This document shows positions 1-7,721 of a stretch of 11,297 bases of DNA, piece by piece (position 1 is the stretch's first letter; every line of letters begins with the position of its first letter). This DNA comes from Ignavibacteria bacterium (GTDB lineage: Bacteria; Bacteroidota; Ignavibacteria; Kapaibacteriales; UBA4661). The position numbers were made by a program, and so were the translations under genes. Location of the stretch: positions 6,785-18,081 of the forward strand of contig JAAFHM010000030.1 of NCBI GenBank assembly GCA_013298375.1, written 5' to 3'. The notes beneath the pieces were generated by a model. That model saw nothing but the letters and a program-made list of their open reading frames with translations. It searched no databases and was not told where the DNA came from.

Positions 1-49
1 ATTTGTTGTCGTTGCTTGTCAATAGCGAGATTTTGTCGTGTGTGCAAGG

Positions 50-93
50 GCGGAACCTTCAGCGCATTTTTTCTGTTTCCTGAAGGTGTTCGC
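50..93 (+). promoter_or_regulatory. Imperfect inverted repeat (long hairpin) upstream of the SusC gene
   Basis: The arms at 50-62 and 80-93 can pair over 13 positions, with one bulged G at 88 and one G-U wobble. The core ACCTTCAG / CTGAAGGT (55-62 / 80-87) is perfect. The 17-nt loop holds a T run. It is followed not by a T tract but by a TATAAA-like hexamer at 96-101, so it does not look like a classical terminator. It could be an operator, a leader RNA structure or the end of an upstream transcript; the sequence alone does not decide. Confidence 0.4.
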
Positions 94-119
94 TATATAA
101 ATTAAAGTCCCCAAACCAG

Positions 120-147
120 TGCGATAAAAAGGTTCAATTTTATCGCA
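120..147 (+). promoter_or_regulatory. Perfect 10-bp inverted repeat in the SusC leader
   Basis: TGCGATAAAA (120-129) and TTTTATCGCA (138-147) are exact reverse complements separated by 8 nt. The second arm ends 32 nt before the start codon at 180. No T run follows the second arm. The position suits an operator dyad or a hairpin in the 5' untranslated RNA controlling the uptake operon. The pairing is seen directly; the function is inferred. Confidence 0.45.
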
Positions 148-179
148 TCCTGTTTCACCCCAATTCATTTAGAGGTTTT

Positions 180-3100
180 ATGATGAAACGTTTTCTCATT
201 TTCGCACTCTGTATGCTGGTATCTGTCGCTGGGTATGCGCAGGAAAAATCAGTATCAGGTGTTATCAAAGGGAGCGACGGCAATGCTTTGGCAGGTATTA
301 CCGTGACCGTCAAAGGTACTCGTTCCGGTGCGGTTTCCAATAGCAAAGGCGAATATCGTCTCGCTATTCCCGAAGGCGGTACGGTGCTGGTTTTCCGTTC
401 TGTTGGCTATAAAGTGCAAGAAGTTACCATTGGTGATAAATCCACGATTGACGTGAAAATGGCGGTTGATGCGAAATTGCTGGATGAAATCGTCGTTACG
501 GGGGTTTCTGCCGGAACATCAACGAAAAAACTTGGTTTTGCTATTGGCAAAGTAAGCGAATCAACGCTGAAAGAAGTTCCCGGTACGGACGCTGCCAATG
601 CTCTGCGCGGCAAGGTCTCCGGCGTACAGATCGTGCAGCCATCGGGTATTCCCGGTACTGCGCCGAGCATTCGTTTGCGCGGTTCCAGCAATATACAAGG
701 CTCTTCTGACCCGCTCATCATTATTGATGGTATTATTGCCGCTCCGGGTACATCGTTAGCGGATATTAACCTGAATGACGTGCAGTCTATTGAAGTCATT
801 AAAGGCGCGGCGGGAGCATCGTTCTACGGTTCACAGGCTGCAAACGGCGTTGTACAAATTATCACCAAGCGCGGTGCTTCCGATGAAGGCAAGACAGAAA
901 TTAAATTCCGTAATGAGACGGGTTTTTCCACTCTCCAAAAATTCTTCCCCCTGTCCAACGCCCATTCATGGCAGCTTAATGCTAACGGATCATTTTTATT
1001 TACTAATAATAACCGCGTTCCTGAAGCAGACCAATATTTTGATAATCCATTTCCCGGCAACATGAATATGCAGCAAGAACTCTTTACAAATGGGTTCTTT
1101 ATGAATAATTATTTGTCCGTTGCTTCGACTCAGCGCAATACGAACTTTATGGTCAGTTTTGACCAGCTGCGTCAAGATGGCGTTGTCAAATTGCTACCCG
1201 GATTCCAACGCTTGAATGCTCGCTTGAATGTTGACCATAAAATTAGCGAAGCAATCAAAGTTTCTACATCGTTGCTTTATTCCCAGTCGGGTGGCGCTGA
1301 ACAAAACACAACACAATCCGGTTTTACCAACGGCTTGGAGCGCGGTCAATCTGGACCATTTTATGGAATTTTGCTGCTTGAGCCAAGTGATAGCTTGTAT
1401 GCGAAAAATCCTGATGGTTCCAATTACCGCGCTTACCCGACACCAGGACGCAATAATCAAAGCCCCCTGTACTCTTTGCAACAAAATCAATTTGCTTTGA
1501 ACAGAGATCGTTTTTTGGGTAACGTGAGTTTGTCGTGGAAAATTGCCGATTGGTGGCGGATTGAGGCGCAAACTTCATACGACCGAACAGGGATATCTTT
1601 CTTTTCTGCTACTAAGAAAAACACTTATAACCAAAACTATAACTATACTGGCGGTGGTTTGGGGCAAGGTAATAACTCTCTCGATGGTCTTGTTGGTACA
1701 GCAACATCGTTTTTTAATCAGCAATTTGGTGATTTGAAGACTGGCTTGACCTTGAAATATCAGTACGAGCAGTATCGAACAACACGTAATCTTTTGAGTG
1801 GTACTCAATTCTCTATTGATGGCGTACCTCAAGCACAAAATCTTGACCGTAGCACCATTAGCAATCTTACCGACCAAACAGAGATTCGTTCAGAGAATAT
1901 CTTTGCCAATGTGAATTTGGATTACAAAGACCAATTTATTATAGACTTCCTTGTTCGCCGCGATGGCTCCTCGCTTTTCGGTGCTGACCAGCGCTATCAA
2001 ATTTTCTTCCGTGGTTCTGCTTCATGGGTTATCAGCAGCACAGTGGACATACCAGAAGTTCAAGATCTGAAAATCCGTGCCTCTTTCGGAACGGCTGGAC
2101 AGCGCCCACTTTTTGCTGACCAATATGAGACCTTCACGTTGAATAATGGTGTTGCCGTTAAGGACTTCCTTGGTAATCGTGCATTGCGCCCATCTCGCGT
2201 CCAAGAGCTTGAAATTGGCGTAAACGCAGCATTTTTAAATATGTTTACCTTTGAGTTCAACTACGCCCAGACTGCCGCTTCTGACCAGCTTCTGGTGGTG
2301 CCGCTTTCATCATCAGCAGGGTTCACTCGTCAAGTACAAAATGCAGGTACGATGAATACACAAGTTTTTGAAGCGAATTTGGGTATTAAAATTATTGACC
2401 AACCGGGACTAAAATGGGATGTCAATCTCATCGGTAGCCGTGTTCGTCAGGTTGTTACCAACCTTGGTCGTCCACCATTTGCCACCGATGGTAATCGTGG
2501 TTTAGCAATCGGCGGCGGTATCGCTGGTTCGATGTTTGAAATTCGTGAAAATGAAACATTCGGTGCAATGTATGGAAATAAATTTGCTCGCTCTGTTAGT
2601 GAACTGACCGTTAATGCGCAAGGCAATGTTGATAACCTTGTTGGCGTAGCCGGATTGAAGCCTGAGGACTTTATGGTCAATTCCGATGGCTATTTGATTC
2701 GTGCAAAACAAGCAAATGGTATGGCGATGGAAGGCTCAATTGCTGAGCGTCCTTTCCTGTTATTTGATAAAGTTACTGGTCAGGCGCTTCGCACAAAGAT
2801 TGGTGATTCTAATCCTGACTTTGTGCTTGGCCTTGCCAATAATCTTGGTATTGGAAATCTTTCCATTTATTTCAATGTTGATGCACAAATTGGAGGTAAT
2901 GTTTATAACGCAACACGTCAGTTGTTGTATTTTAACGAACGCCATGCCGACCTTGACCAATCTGGCAAAGCAGCAGATAAGAAAAAAGCAAACAGCTACT
3001 ACATTGGTGGGCTGTATAACGGTAATAACCCTGTTTCGCACTTTGTCGAAGAAGGTGGCTTTGTGACTATTCGTGAGGTGAATGTTTCATATCTTTTTGA

Positions 3101-3305
3101 TAAAACATTCTGGGAAAGCATCGGTTTTACTGCTGTTGAAGATGTTCGCTTGGCAATTATTGGTCGTAATCTCTTTACATTCTCGCAATATTCCGGTTAC
3201 AACCCTGAAGTGGCATTTGCTAATAATTCAACAAGTTTCCGTGTTGACCAATTTACCTATCCGGTGTTCCGCACGTTTTCAGCATCATTGCAAATCCGCT
3301 TCTAA
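180..3305 (+). CDS. SusC/RagA-type TonB-linked outer membrane transporter
   Basis: Predicted outer-membrane barrel that imports a ligand too large or scarce for porins, using proton-motive force passed on by TonB and working with the SusD-like lipoprotein encoded next. Residues 1-20 are a signal peptide (hydrophobic FLIFALCMLVSVAG, probable cut after A20, before Gln). Residues about 24-97 form a carboxypeptidase-regulatory-like beta-sandwich typical of SusC proteins. A TonB-box-like stretch (LDEIVVTG, 101-108) leads into the plug (about 109-232), with SIRLRG (163-168), DPLIIIDG (177-184), IEVIKG and a YGSQAANGVVQIITKRG-like end. The rest is the barrel, ending in Phe1041 as barrel proteins usually do. 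The length of 1041 residues is normal. There is no N-terminal STN signalling domain, so direct control of an anti-sigma factor is not indicated. ATG at 180 is followed by a second ATG at 183; AGAGG at 171-175 slightly favours the first. The substrate is unknown: no sugar-degrading enzyme lies beside it. Confidence 0.96.
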   Translation: MMKRFLIFALCMLVSVAGYAQEKSVSGVIKGSDGNALAGITVTVKGTRSGAVSNSKGEYRLAIPEGGTVLVFRSVGYKVQEVTIGDKSTIDVKMAVDAKLLDEIVVTGVSAGTSTKKLGFAIGKVSESTLKEVPGTDAANALRGKVSGVQIVQPSGIPGTAPSIRLRGSSNIQGSSDPLIIIDGIIAAPGTSLADINLNDVQSIEVIKGAAGASFYGSQAANGVVQIITKRGASDEGKTEIKFRNETGFSTLQKFFPLSNAHSWQLNANGSFLFTNNNRVPEADQYFDNPFPGNMNMQQELFTNGFFMNNYLSVASTQRNTNFMVSFDQLRQDGVVKLLPGFQRLNARLNVDHKISEAIKVSTSLLYSQSGGAEQNTTQSGFTNGLERGQSGPFYGILLLEPSDSLYAKNPDGSNYRAYPTPGRNNQSPLYSLQQNQFALNRDRFLGNVSLSWKIADWWRIEAQTSYDRTGISFFSATKKNTYNQNYNYTGGGLGQGNNSLDGLVGTATSFFNQQFGDLKTGLTLKYQYEQYRTTRNLLSGTQFSIDGVPQAQNLDRSTISNLTDQTEIRSENIFANVNLDYKDQFIIDFLVRRDGSSLFGADQRYQIFFRGSASWVISSTVDIPEVQDLKIRASFGTAGQRPLFADQYETFTLNNGVAVKDFLGNRALRPSRVQELEIGVNAAFLNMFTFEFNYAQTAASDQLLVVPLSSSAGFTRQVQNAGTMNTQVFEANLGIKIIDQPGLKWDVNLIGSRVRQVVTNLGRPPFATDGNRGLAIGGGIAGSMFEIRENETFGAMYGNKFARSVSELTVNAQGNVDNLVGVAGLKPEDFMVNSDGYLIRAKQANGMAMEGSIAERPFLLFDKVTGQALRTKIGDSNPDFVLGLANNLGIGNLSIYFNVDAQIGGNVYNATRQLLYFNERHADLDQSGKAADKKKANSYYIGGLYNGNNPVSHFVEEGGFVTIREVNVSYLFDKTFWESIGFTAVEDVRLAIIGRNLFTFSQYSGYNPEVAFANNSTSFRVDQFTYPVFRTFSASLQIRF

Positions 3306-3357
3306 CAATTCTGTGTACTACAACTAACGATAACTATTCATTTTTTTATTCCAGATT

Positions 3358-4893
3358 ATGAAAAAGCATAATATTCTTTTGCGTTTTCGCGCCTTTGCTT
3401 TCTGCGCAATTCTTGCTATTGTTGCAGGAAGTTGTGCGGATTTGCAGGTGGAAAACCTCAATAATCCTGATACGCGCCGCGTTCTCGCTACCGCTGACGA
3501 CCTCAAAAGCGTTATGGGTGGGGCTTTTGTCAATCTCTATACACCTTTTGGACGCAGTGCTGCGAATACCAGCACCTATTACGCCAATACCCATATGGAG
3601 TGGACAGGTGACTATATCACCATGACCAATAATTTCCGCGCATTCTGGTCGCAATTTAAAGTTGAGCCGCGTCCGCAGTTCAACAATACTCTTGGCTTTC
3701 CCGACCGTGATCTTTCTGGTCGCCCGTTTGCTGTGTGGTACGCAGCAATTTCATCGGCAAACGATGTGATTCGCGCTGTTGAGACAGAGGGTAAGCAAAT
3801 TGGACCAAACGGCTCGGAAAATCAGATGGTGCTTGCTTCTGCCTATTTCTGCAAAGCAATGGCGTATGGATATTTGGCAAATACGTTTGACCGTGCATAT
3901 ATTATGAACCCTGACACCGATCCTAAAGCGGTGAAATTGGTTCCTTACGGCGAAGTGATGCAAGAAGCACAGCGCTTATTTGACCGAACAATTGATATTG
4001 CTTCAAGAAATACTTTTACATTTCCAGCAAACTTTATCAATACGACCCAACCGTTGAATAGTGATAGATTAACTCGTCTTTGCCGCACATATGCTGCGAA
4101 TTTTCTTGTCCAAAATGCTCGTAATCGTGCCGAAAACACCCAAGTCGATTGGGCACGTGTCGGCACATTGACAGCCAATGGTATGCGTGAAGACTATCAG
4201 ATTAATGTTGATTATGCAAACTGGCACAACTCTTTGCAGACCATCGCAAGTTTGAACTGGTACTGGCGTACCGACCACCGTATTATTCGTCTTATGGATC
4301 CAAGTTATCCAAAGCGTTTTCCTGCACAAGCTTCGGTGGCAAGTATTCCTGAAGCAAAGTCGGCGGATGCTCGTTTGAAACTCTACTTCACCTACGAAAC
4401 CAGTCTCGCCTTCTTCCGTGCTGACCGTGGTCCGCAACTTCGCAGCCATTATCGTTTCTCGCGTTATGATTATTTTGCAGAAGGTACGAAGCCTGGTCCG
4501 TCACCGATCCTGTTTGCGTACACAAATGATTTGCTTCGTGCTGAATCCGCAGCAATGCGTGGACAACTCTCCGAAGCAATCACAATTTTGAATGCAGGTA
4601 AGCGTGTAACAGTTGGAAAACTTGAACCACTGCCTGCCAGCGCATCGCGTGAGACCGTTTTAGAAACAATTTTTGCTGAACGAGATATTGAATTGACATT
4701 AACCGATTATGGTATCCACTTCAAAGATTTGCGCCGTCGTGACGGACTTCAAAAAGGTACAATTCTGCATTTTCCTGTTCCCGTGGATGAACTATCTGTC
4801 TTTGGAACAACGCCATATAGTTATGGTGGTGAACTTAGTTCAGACGGTAAAAATACTGCCGATGGCTCTAATGCTTGGTATGTTCGCCCGTAA
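3358..4893 (+). CDS. SusD/RagB-type outer membrane substrate-binding lipoprotein
   Basis: Surface lipoprotein that caps the SusC-like barrel and binds ligand before import. The N-terminus is a lipoprotein signal with the lipobox AGSC, putting the lipidated cysteine at residue 26. It is followed by the family-typical LNNPD near residues 34-38. Other family signs are WYAAISSANDVI (127-138), a helical SAYFCKAMAYGYLANTF stretch (161-177) belonging to the TPR-like scaffold, and a classic C-terminal block: LLRAESAAMRGQLSEAITILN (392-412), then FAERDIELTLTDYGIHFKDLRR (439-460) and HFPVPVDEL (471-479). The length of 511 residues is normal for the family. It starts 52 nt after the SusC gene with no terminator between, so the two are almost certainly co-transcribed, and a strong terminator follows. 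The start is supported by the signal peptide; upstream is A/T-rich without a clear Shine-Dalgarno site. Ligand specificity cannot be read from the sequence. Confidence 0.95.
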   Translation: MKKHNILLRFRAFAFCAILAIVAGSCADLQVENLNNPDTRRVLATADDLKSVMGGAFVNLYTPFGRSAANTSTYYANTHMEWTGDYITMTNNFRAFWSQFKVEPRPQFNNTLGFPDRDLSGRPFAVWYAAISSANDVIRAVETEGKQIGPNGSENQMVLASAYFCKAMAYGYLANTFDRAYIMNPDTDPKAVKLVPYGEVMQEAQRLFDRTIDIASRNTFTFPANFINTTQPLNSDRLTRLCRTYAANFLVQNARNRAENTQVDWARVGTLTANGMREDYQINVDYANWHNSLQTIASLNWYWRTDHRIIRLMDPSYPKRFPAQASVASIPEAKSADARLKLYFTYETSLAFFRADRGPQLRSHYRFSRYDYFAEGTKPGPSPILFAYTNDLLRAESAAMRGQLSEAITILNAGKRVTVGKLEPLPASASRETVLETIFAERDIELTLTDYGIHFKDLRRRDGLQKGTILHFPVPVDELSVFGTTPYSYGGELSSDGKNTADGSNAWYVRP

Positions 4894-4919
4894 CCAATTT
4901 ATGATGGATAAATGATCCC

Positions 4920-4955
4920 AAAGCCCGATACTTCCCGCGAAGTATCGGGCTTTTT
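4920..4955 (+). terminator. Intrinsic terminator closing the SusC/SusD operon
   Basis: AAAGCCCGATACTT (4920-4933) and AAGTATCGGGCTTT (4940-4953) form a perfect 14-bp stem with the 6-nt loop CCCGCG, followed by a short T-rich tail. It begins 27 nt after the stop codon of the SusD gene. The A-rich 5' side could also make it work for transcripts arriving from the other strand. Confidence 0.93.
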
Positions 4956-4956
4956 C

Positions 4957-4987
4957 TTGCAGTAAAAGGCAAAAATGTGTATATTTC
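4957..4987 (+). promoter_or_regulatory. Candidate Bacteroidota-type promoter for the Uma2 gene
   Basis: TTGC at 4957-4960 and TATATTTC at 4980-4987 are separated by 19 nt. They resemble the Bacteroidota primary-sigma consensus (TTTG near -33, TAnnTTTG near -7), with one mismatch at the last base of the -7 box. The site lies just after the terminator and about 40 nt before the start codon at 5027, which fits a separate transcription unit. Such short matches arise by chance, so confidence is low. Confidence 0.3.
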
Positions 4988-5026
4988 TCCCTATAAACTC
5001 TTTCACGTTCTTCTGAGATTATCGGT

Positions 5027-5875
5027 ATGGAAGCAACACTCCCGCTCACTCCTCCTATTCTGGAAGTAACAGATGAAGGTTGGCAACAATTTCTCGGCGA
5101 TGACGTTATTATGCCGCCGACAGAAGATGAACTCCCTTACGACGATGGAGAGCCGATGGAATCTGACCGCCACGCCTTGCAACTCGAATTACTCAAAGAG
5201 CCGCTCATTTTGGCTTGGGCAGATAAGCCCGACGTGTGTATTGCCGGAAATATGGGCGTGTATTACAGTCTTGAGCAAGTCACTAAGCAAAATTTTCGTG
5301 CGCCGGACTTTTTTATCGCCCTTGATGTAGAAAAGCGCTCCCGCAAATCCTACGTGATTTGGCAAGAGGGCAAAGCACCGGATTTGGTGATTGAACTACT
5401 CTCCGACAGCACGGCGGCGGCGGACAGAGGCATAAAAAAGCAGATTTACCAAGATAAAATGCGGGTAAACGAATATATTTTGTTTGATGTCAGAACCGCC
5501 CGTGTCGAAGCGTTCCGCCTCGCTTTTTCTGTTGAGCAGATGCGCCGTGTCTATCAGCTGCTTCCACTTGGCAGAGAACAAAAAATTGTCTGCGAAATAG
5601 CACCAAATCTGGGCTTAATGGTCTGGGAAGGAGAATACCGTTCCAAATGGGGGCGTTGGCTCCGATGGTACGACACCGATACCGACGAATTGCTGCTGAC
5701 AGGTGCAGAAATGGCAAACGAAGAGCGTAAACGTGCTGACGAAGAACGTGAACGCGCAAACGAAGAGCGTGAACGTGCTAATGAAATCACCGCACAACTT
5801 GATATTGAGCGTGAAAAAGCAGCGCGAATGGCGGAAAAACTCCGATCACTCGGCATTAACCCCGAAGATTTTTGA
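5027..5875 (+). CDS. Uma2 family protein (predicted PD-(D/E)XK nuclease fold) with charged heptad-repeat tail
   Basis: Member of the Uma2 family (PF05685), predicted endonucleases of the restriction-endonuclease-like fold whose cellular role is not established. The core spans about residues 45-200. It shows the family pattern: APDFFIALD with candidate catalytic Asp94, then APDLVIELLSDST with Glu123, then AADRGIKKQIYQDKMRVNEYILFD (131-154), containing the usual D...K...Y and EY-hydrophobic-D elements. Residues about 229-272 form a highly charged helix with three near-identical heptads (A-[ND]-EER-x-R) and probably a coiled coil. The end, KLRSLGINPEDF, matches the tail style common in Uma2 proteins of cyanobacteria and other bacteria with many copies. 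There is no signal peptide, so it should be cytoplasmic. It stands alone between the terminator and a 166-nt gap. ATG at 5027 is the first in-frame start. Family assignment is firm; nuclease activity is inferred from the fold only. Confidence 0.9.
   Translation: MEATLPLTPPILEVTDEGWQQFLGDDVIMPPTEDELPYDDGEPMESDRHALQLELLKEPLILAWADKPDVCIAGNMGVYYSLEQVTKQNFRAPDFFIALDVEKRSRKSYVIWQEGKAPDLVIELLSDSTAAADRGIKKQIYQDKMRVNEYILFDVRTARVEAFRLAFSVEQMRRVYQLLPLGREQKIVCEIAPNLGLMVWEGEYRSKWGRWLRWYDTDTDELLLTGAEMANEERKRADEERERANEERERANEITAQLDIEREKAARMAEKLRSLGINPEDF
5714..5776 (+). repeat. Three tandem 21-nt units encoding charged heptads in the Uma2 protein
   Basis: Three in-frame 21-nt units begin at 5714, 5735 and 5756 and encode ANEERKR, ADEERER and ANEERER. 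A degenerate fourth unit (ANEITAQ) follows at 5777. The units differ mostly at synonymous positions, as expected for an old or selected repeat rather than a very recent duplication. Copy number could vary between strains by slippage. Confidence 0.85.
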
Positions 5876-5923
5876 CGAAGCCTACACTTTTTATACAGGA
5901 AAAACCAGATCGTTTCGTCGTTA

Positions 5924-5961
5924 CTAGCAAACCACCATAACTGAGCCAAGCAAACTACCAT
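5924..5961 (+). repeat. Imperfect direct repeat in the gap upstream of the phytoene desaturase gene
   Basis: AGCAAACCACCAT (5926-5938) recurs as AGCAAACTACCAT (5949-5961), 12 of 13 bases identical, with a period of 23 bp; one more base matches at 5924/5947. The copies lie 80-116 nt before the start codon at 6042, in the 166-nt gap after the Uma2 gene. Two sites about two helical turns apart would suit a DNA-binding regulator, but chance or relic duplication is also possible. The rest of the gap shows no gene, and no convincing terminator or promoter. Confidence 0.4.
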
Positions 5962-6041
5962 CCCGTCCACCACACGGCAGCCTTGTCTTTTGTTCAACCG
6001 CTTCAATGCTCAGTTTTTAGCAATAATTTCCCCTTCGATAT

Positions 6042-7565
6042 ATGCGAAAAAAAATAGCCATTATCGGCTCAGGTTTTGGCGGGCTTTCCGCAGCCGTGCG
6101 TCTTCAAGCACAAGGTTTTGATGTTACCGTTTTCGAGAAAAATGAGCGTGTTGGCGGTCATGCCTACCAACTCAAGAAAAAGGGCTACACTTTCGATATG
6201 GGTCCGTCGCTGATTACTGCGCCTGATGTGATTCAAAAGGTCTTTGCCGCAGCAGGAAGGCGCATGGAAGACTATCTGGATTTGACCTATCTCGACCCTT
6301 TCTATCGCATTTATTTTCACGACAAAACGTTCATTGACTACACAGGCGACAGCGCCAAGATGCGTCAAGAATTTGCCAAATTCAACAAAGATGATGCGGC
6401 AAATTATGACCGTTTTATCGAAGATTCCCGAAAACTCTACGATGCCGTCATTACCGATGGGCTTGGAACGACACCATTTATGGACTTAAAAACGTATTTC
6501 GGTTTTGTCCCCAAGGCACTCAAACTCAACGCGCTTTTTCCAGCGTACACGTTTGTCAAACGGTATTTTAAGGATTTTCGCACACGCTTTACATTCTCGT
6601 TTCATCCGCTTTTTATTGGCGCAAGCCCATTTCGTGCGCCCGCTATCTATTTGATGATTCCCTATTTGGAAAAAAATGGCGGCGTGTGGTTTGCCAAAGG
6701 CGGGATGTATGCGTTTGTGCAGGCGCTGGAGAAGGTTTTTCTGGAACTGGGTGGTGTTGTCAAAACAAATTCGCCTGTTGATGAAATTGTCGTCAAGAAT
6801 GGTCGCGCAACGGCTGTCCGTGTCGGCTCGGATGTGTTTGCCATTGATGCCGTTGTATCAAACGCCGATTTTGCGCATACCCAAACAAAACTCCTCAAGC
6901 CCGAACACCGCAAAAAATGGACAGACAAAAAGGTTTTGAGGCTTGATTATTCGATGAGTGCTTTTCTCATGTATATCGGCACAAAGAAAAAATACCCCGA
7001 ACTCCTGCATCACACCTTGATTCTTTCGGAGCGCTATAAAGAACTCGTAAAAGATATTTTCGATAAAAAAATTCTGCCCGACGATTTTTCGATGTACCTC
7101 CACGTCCCAACGCGCACCGATGCGGATATGGCTCCCGAAGGCTGCGAAAGTATGTATGTCCTGATTCCCGTGGCAAATCTTGCATCGGGCTTGAAATGGG
7201 ATACCATCAAAGAGCAGTATGCCGACAAAGTGCTGCAATTTCTCGAAGAAGATTTCGGTATGAAGGATTTGCGGGCAAATCTGGATGTGTTGGAACTCTT
7301 CACGCCGGAAGATTTCAAACGCGACCGCAATAGCCACTTGGGAAGCGCGTGGGGCGTAGAGCCATCCTTGCAGCAAACCGCCTATTTCCGCCCCCACAAT
7401 CGCAGCGAGGATGTTTCCAATCTCTACATCGTCGGCACAAGCACCCATCCGGGCGCGGGTGTTCCGGGCGTACTGATGACCGCCGAAACAACGCATAAAC
7501 TCGTTTGCCAAGATTTCGGTTTGTCTTTTCAAGAAAAAATGCACCCTGAGCCGATTGTCGGCTAA
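6042..7565 (+). CDS. crtI: CrtI-type phytoene desaturase (carotenoid biosynthesis)
   Basis: FAD-dependent enzyme of the CrtI family that introduces double bases of conjugation into phytoene, leading toward neurosporene or lycopene. Residues 5-34 are a Rossmann dinucleotide-binding unit, IAIIGSGFGGLSAA, with the GxGxxG glycines G9, G11 and G14 and acidic E32 for the adenosine ribose, followed by RVGGHAYQLKKKGYTFDMGPSLI. The middle carries the CrtI-like FHPLFIGASPFRAPAIYLMIPYLEK...GVWFAKGGMY region (about residues 188-224). The C-terminus has GSAWGVEPSLQQTAYFRP and LYIVGTSTHPGAGVPGVLMTAE (from residue 461), the family's closing signature. The length of 507 is typical. No phytoene synthase (crtB) or other carotenoid gene is in the window, so exact substrate and number of desaturations are inferred; a related desaturase such as CrtD or CrtN type is the main alternative. 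The start at 6042 directly precedes the Rossmann strand and is secure. Confidence 0.9.
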   Translation: MRKKIAIIGSGFGGLSAAVRLQAQGFDVTVFEKNERVGGHAYQLKKKGYTFDMGPSLITAPDVIQKVFAAAGRRMEDYLDLTYLDPFYRIYFHDKTFIDYTGDSAKMRQEFAKFNKDDAANYDRFIEDSRKLYDAVITDGLGTTPFMDLKTYFGFVPKALKLNALFPAYTFVKRYFKDFRTRFTFSFHPLFIGASPFRAPAIYLMIPYLEKNGGVWFAKGGMYAFVQALEKVFLELGGVVKTNSPVDEIVVKNGRATAVRVGSDVFAIDAVVSNADFAHTQTKLLKPEHRKKWTDKKVLRLDYSMSAFLMYIGTKKKYPELLHHTLILSERYKELVKDIFDKKILPDDFSMYLHVPTRTDADMAPEGCESMYVLIPVANLASGLKWDTIKEQYADKVLQFLEEDFGMKDLRANLDVLELFTPEDFKRDRNSHLGSAWGVEPSLQQTAYFRPHNRSEDVSNLYIVGTSTHPGAGVPGVLMTAETTHKLVCQDFGLSFQEKMHPEPIVG

Positions 7566-7605
7566 TCGTTGTGCTATATTCAAAATCTTTCAGCGCAACA
7601 ACAAG

Positions 7606-7658
7606 AAAAAACCGTGTAGTTGATAACGCAAAAAAGCGTTGGGCTGCACGGTTTTTTT
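7606..7658 (+). terminator. Nested-hairpin intrinsic terminator after crtI
   Basis: The outer arms 7606-7619 (AAAAAACCGTGTAG) and 7644-7657 (CTGCACGGTTTTTT) pair over 14 positions with one G-U wobble and end in a T run to 7658. Inside, AACGC (7625-7629) and GCGTT (7636-7640) form a second small stem around six A residues. It begins 41 nt after the crtI stop. The A run on the 5' side could let it act in both directions. It overlaps the apparent upstream extension of the next reading frame and so argues for the start at 7722. Confidence 0.85.
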
Positions 7659-7721
7659 GCGGTATATTACTCATTCAATCGGGCTTTGAGGGCAATTTTG
7701 CTAACGCTGAATGTTCAAACT

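Noticed and set aside
94..101. TATAAA hexamer as the -10 box of the SusC promoter
   Set aside because: No acceptable -35 or -33 partner at the right distance, and A/T-rich hexamers are common in such gaps.
1..105. Open frame from the window start to the stop at 103-105, cysteine-rich at its beginning
   Set aside because: About 34 codons with no start or recognisable motif. Another frame is open to 83 as well, so it cannot be told from chance; it could be the tail of an upstream gene, but I cannot support it.
407..799. 130-codon minus-strand frame inside the SusC gene
   Set aside because: Shadow of the conserved plug-domain coding sequence; no signal, motif or promoter.
5027..5875. Uma2 gene as a sign of a defence island or mobile element
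   Set aside because: No transposase, integrase, methyltransferase, toxin-antitoxin pair or flanking repeats are visible nearby; neighbours are ordinary uptake and pigment genes.
5963..5980. Small CCGT / ACGG hairpin as a terminator for the Uma2 gene
   Set aside because: The stem is only about four base pairs with no adjacent T run; too weak to call.
5989..6018. Possible promoter for crtI (TTTG at 5989-5992, CAGTTTTT at 6011-6018)
   Set aside because: Only a partial match to the Bacteroidota -7 box and the spacing is short; not better than chance.
6858..7583. 241-codon open frame on the minus strand opposite crtI
   Set aside because: It lies almost wholly inside the well-supported crtI gene, and its translation shows no recognisable domain; long antisense frames are expected from the codon bias of the real gene.
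7620..7721. N-terminal extension of the 292-residue exported protein to ATG 7620
   Set aside because: The extension begins within the crtI terminator hairpin and hides a good signal peptide that starts at 7722.
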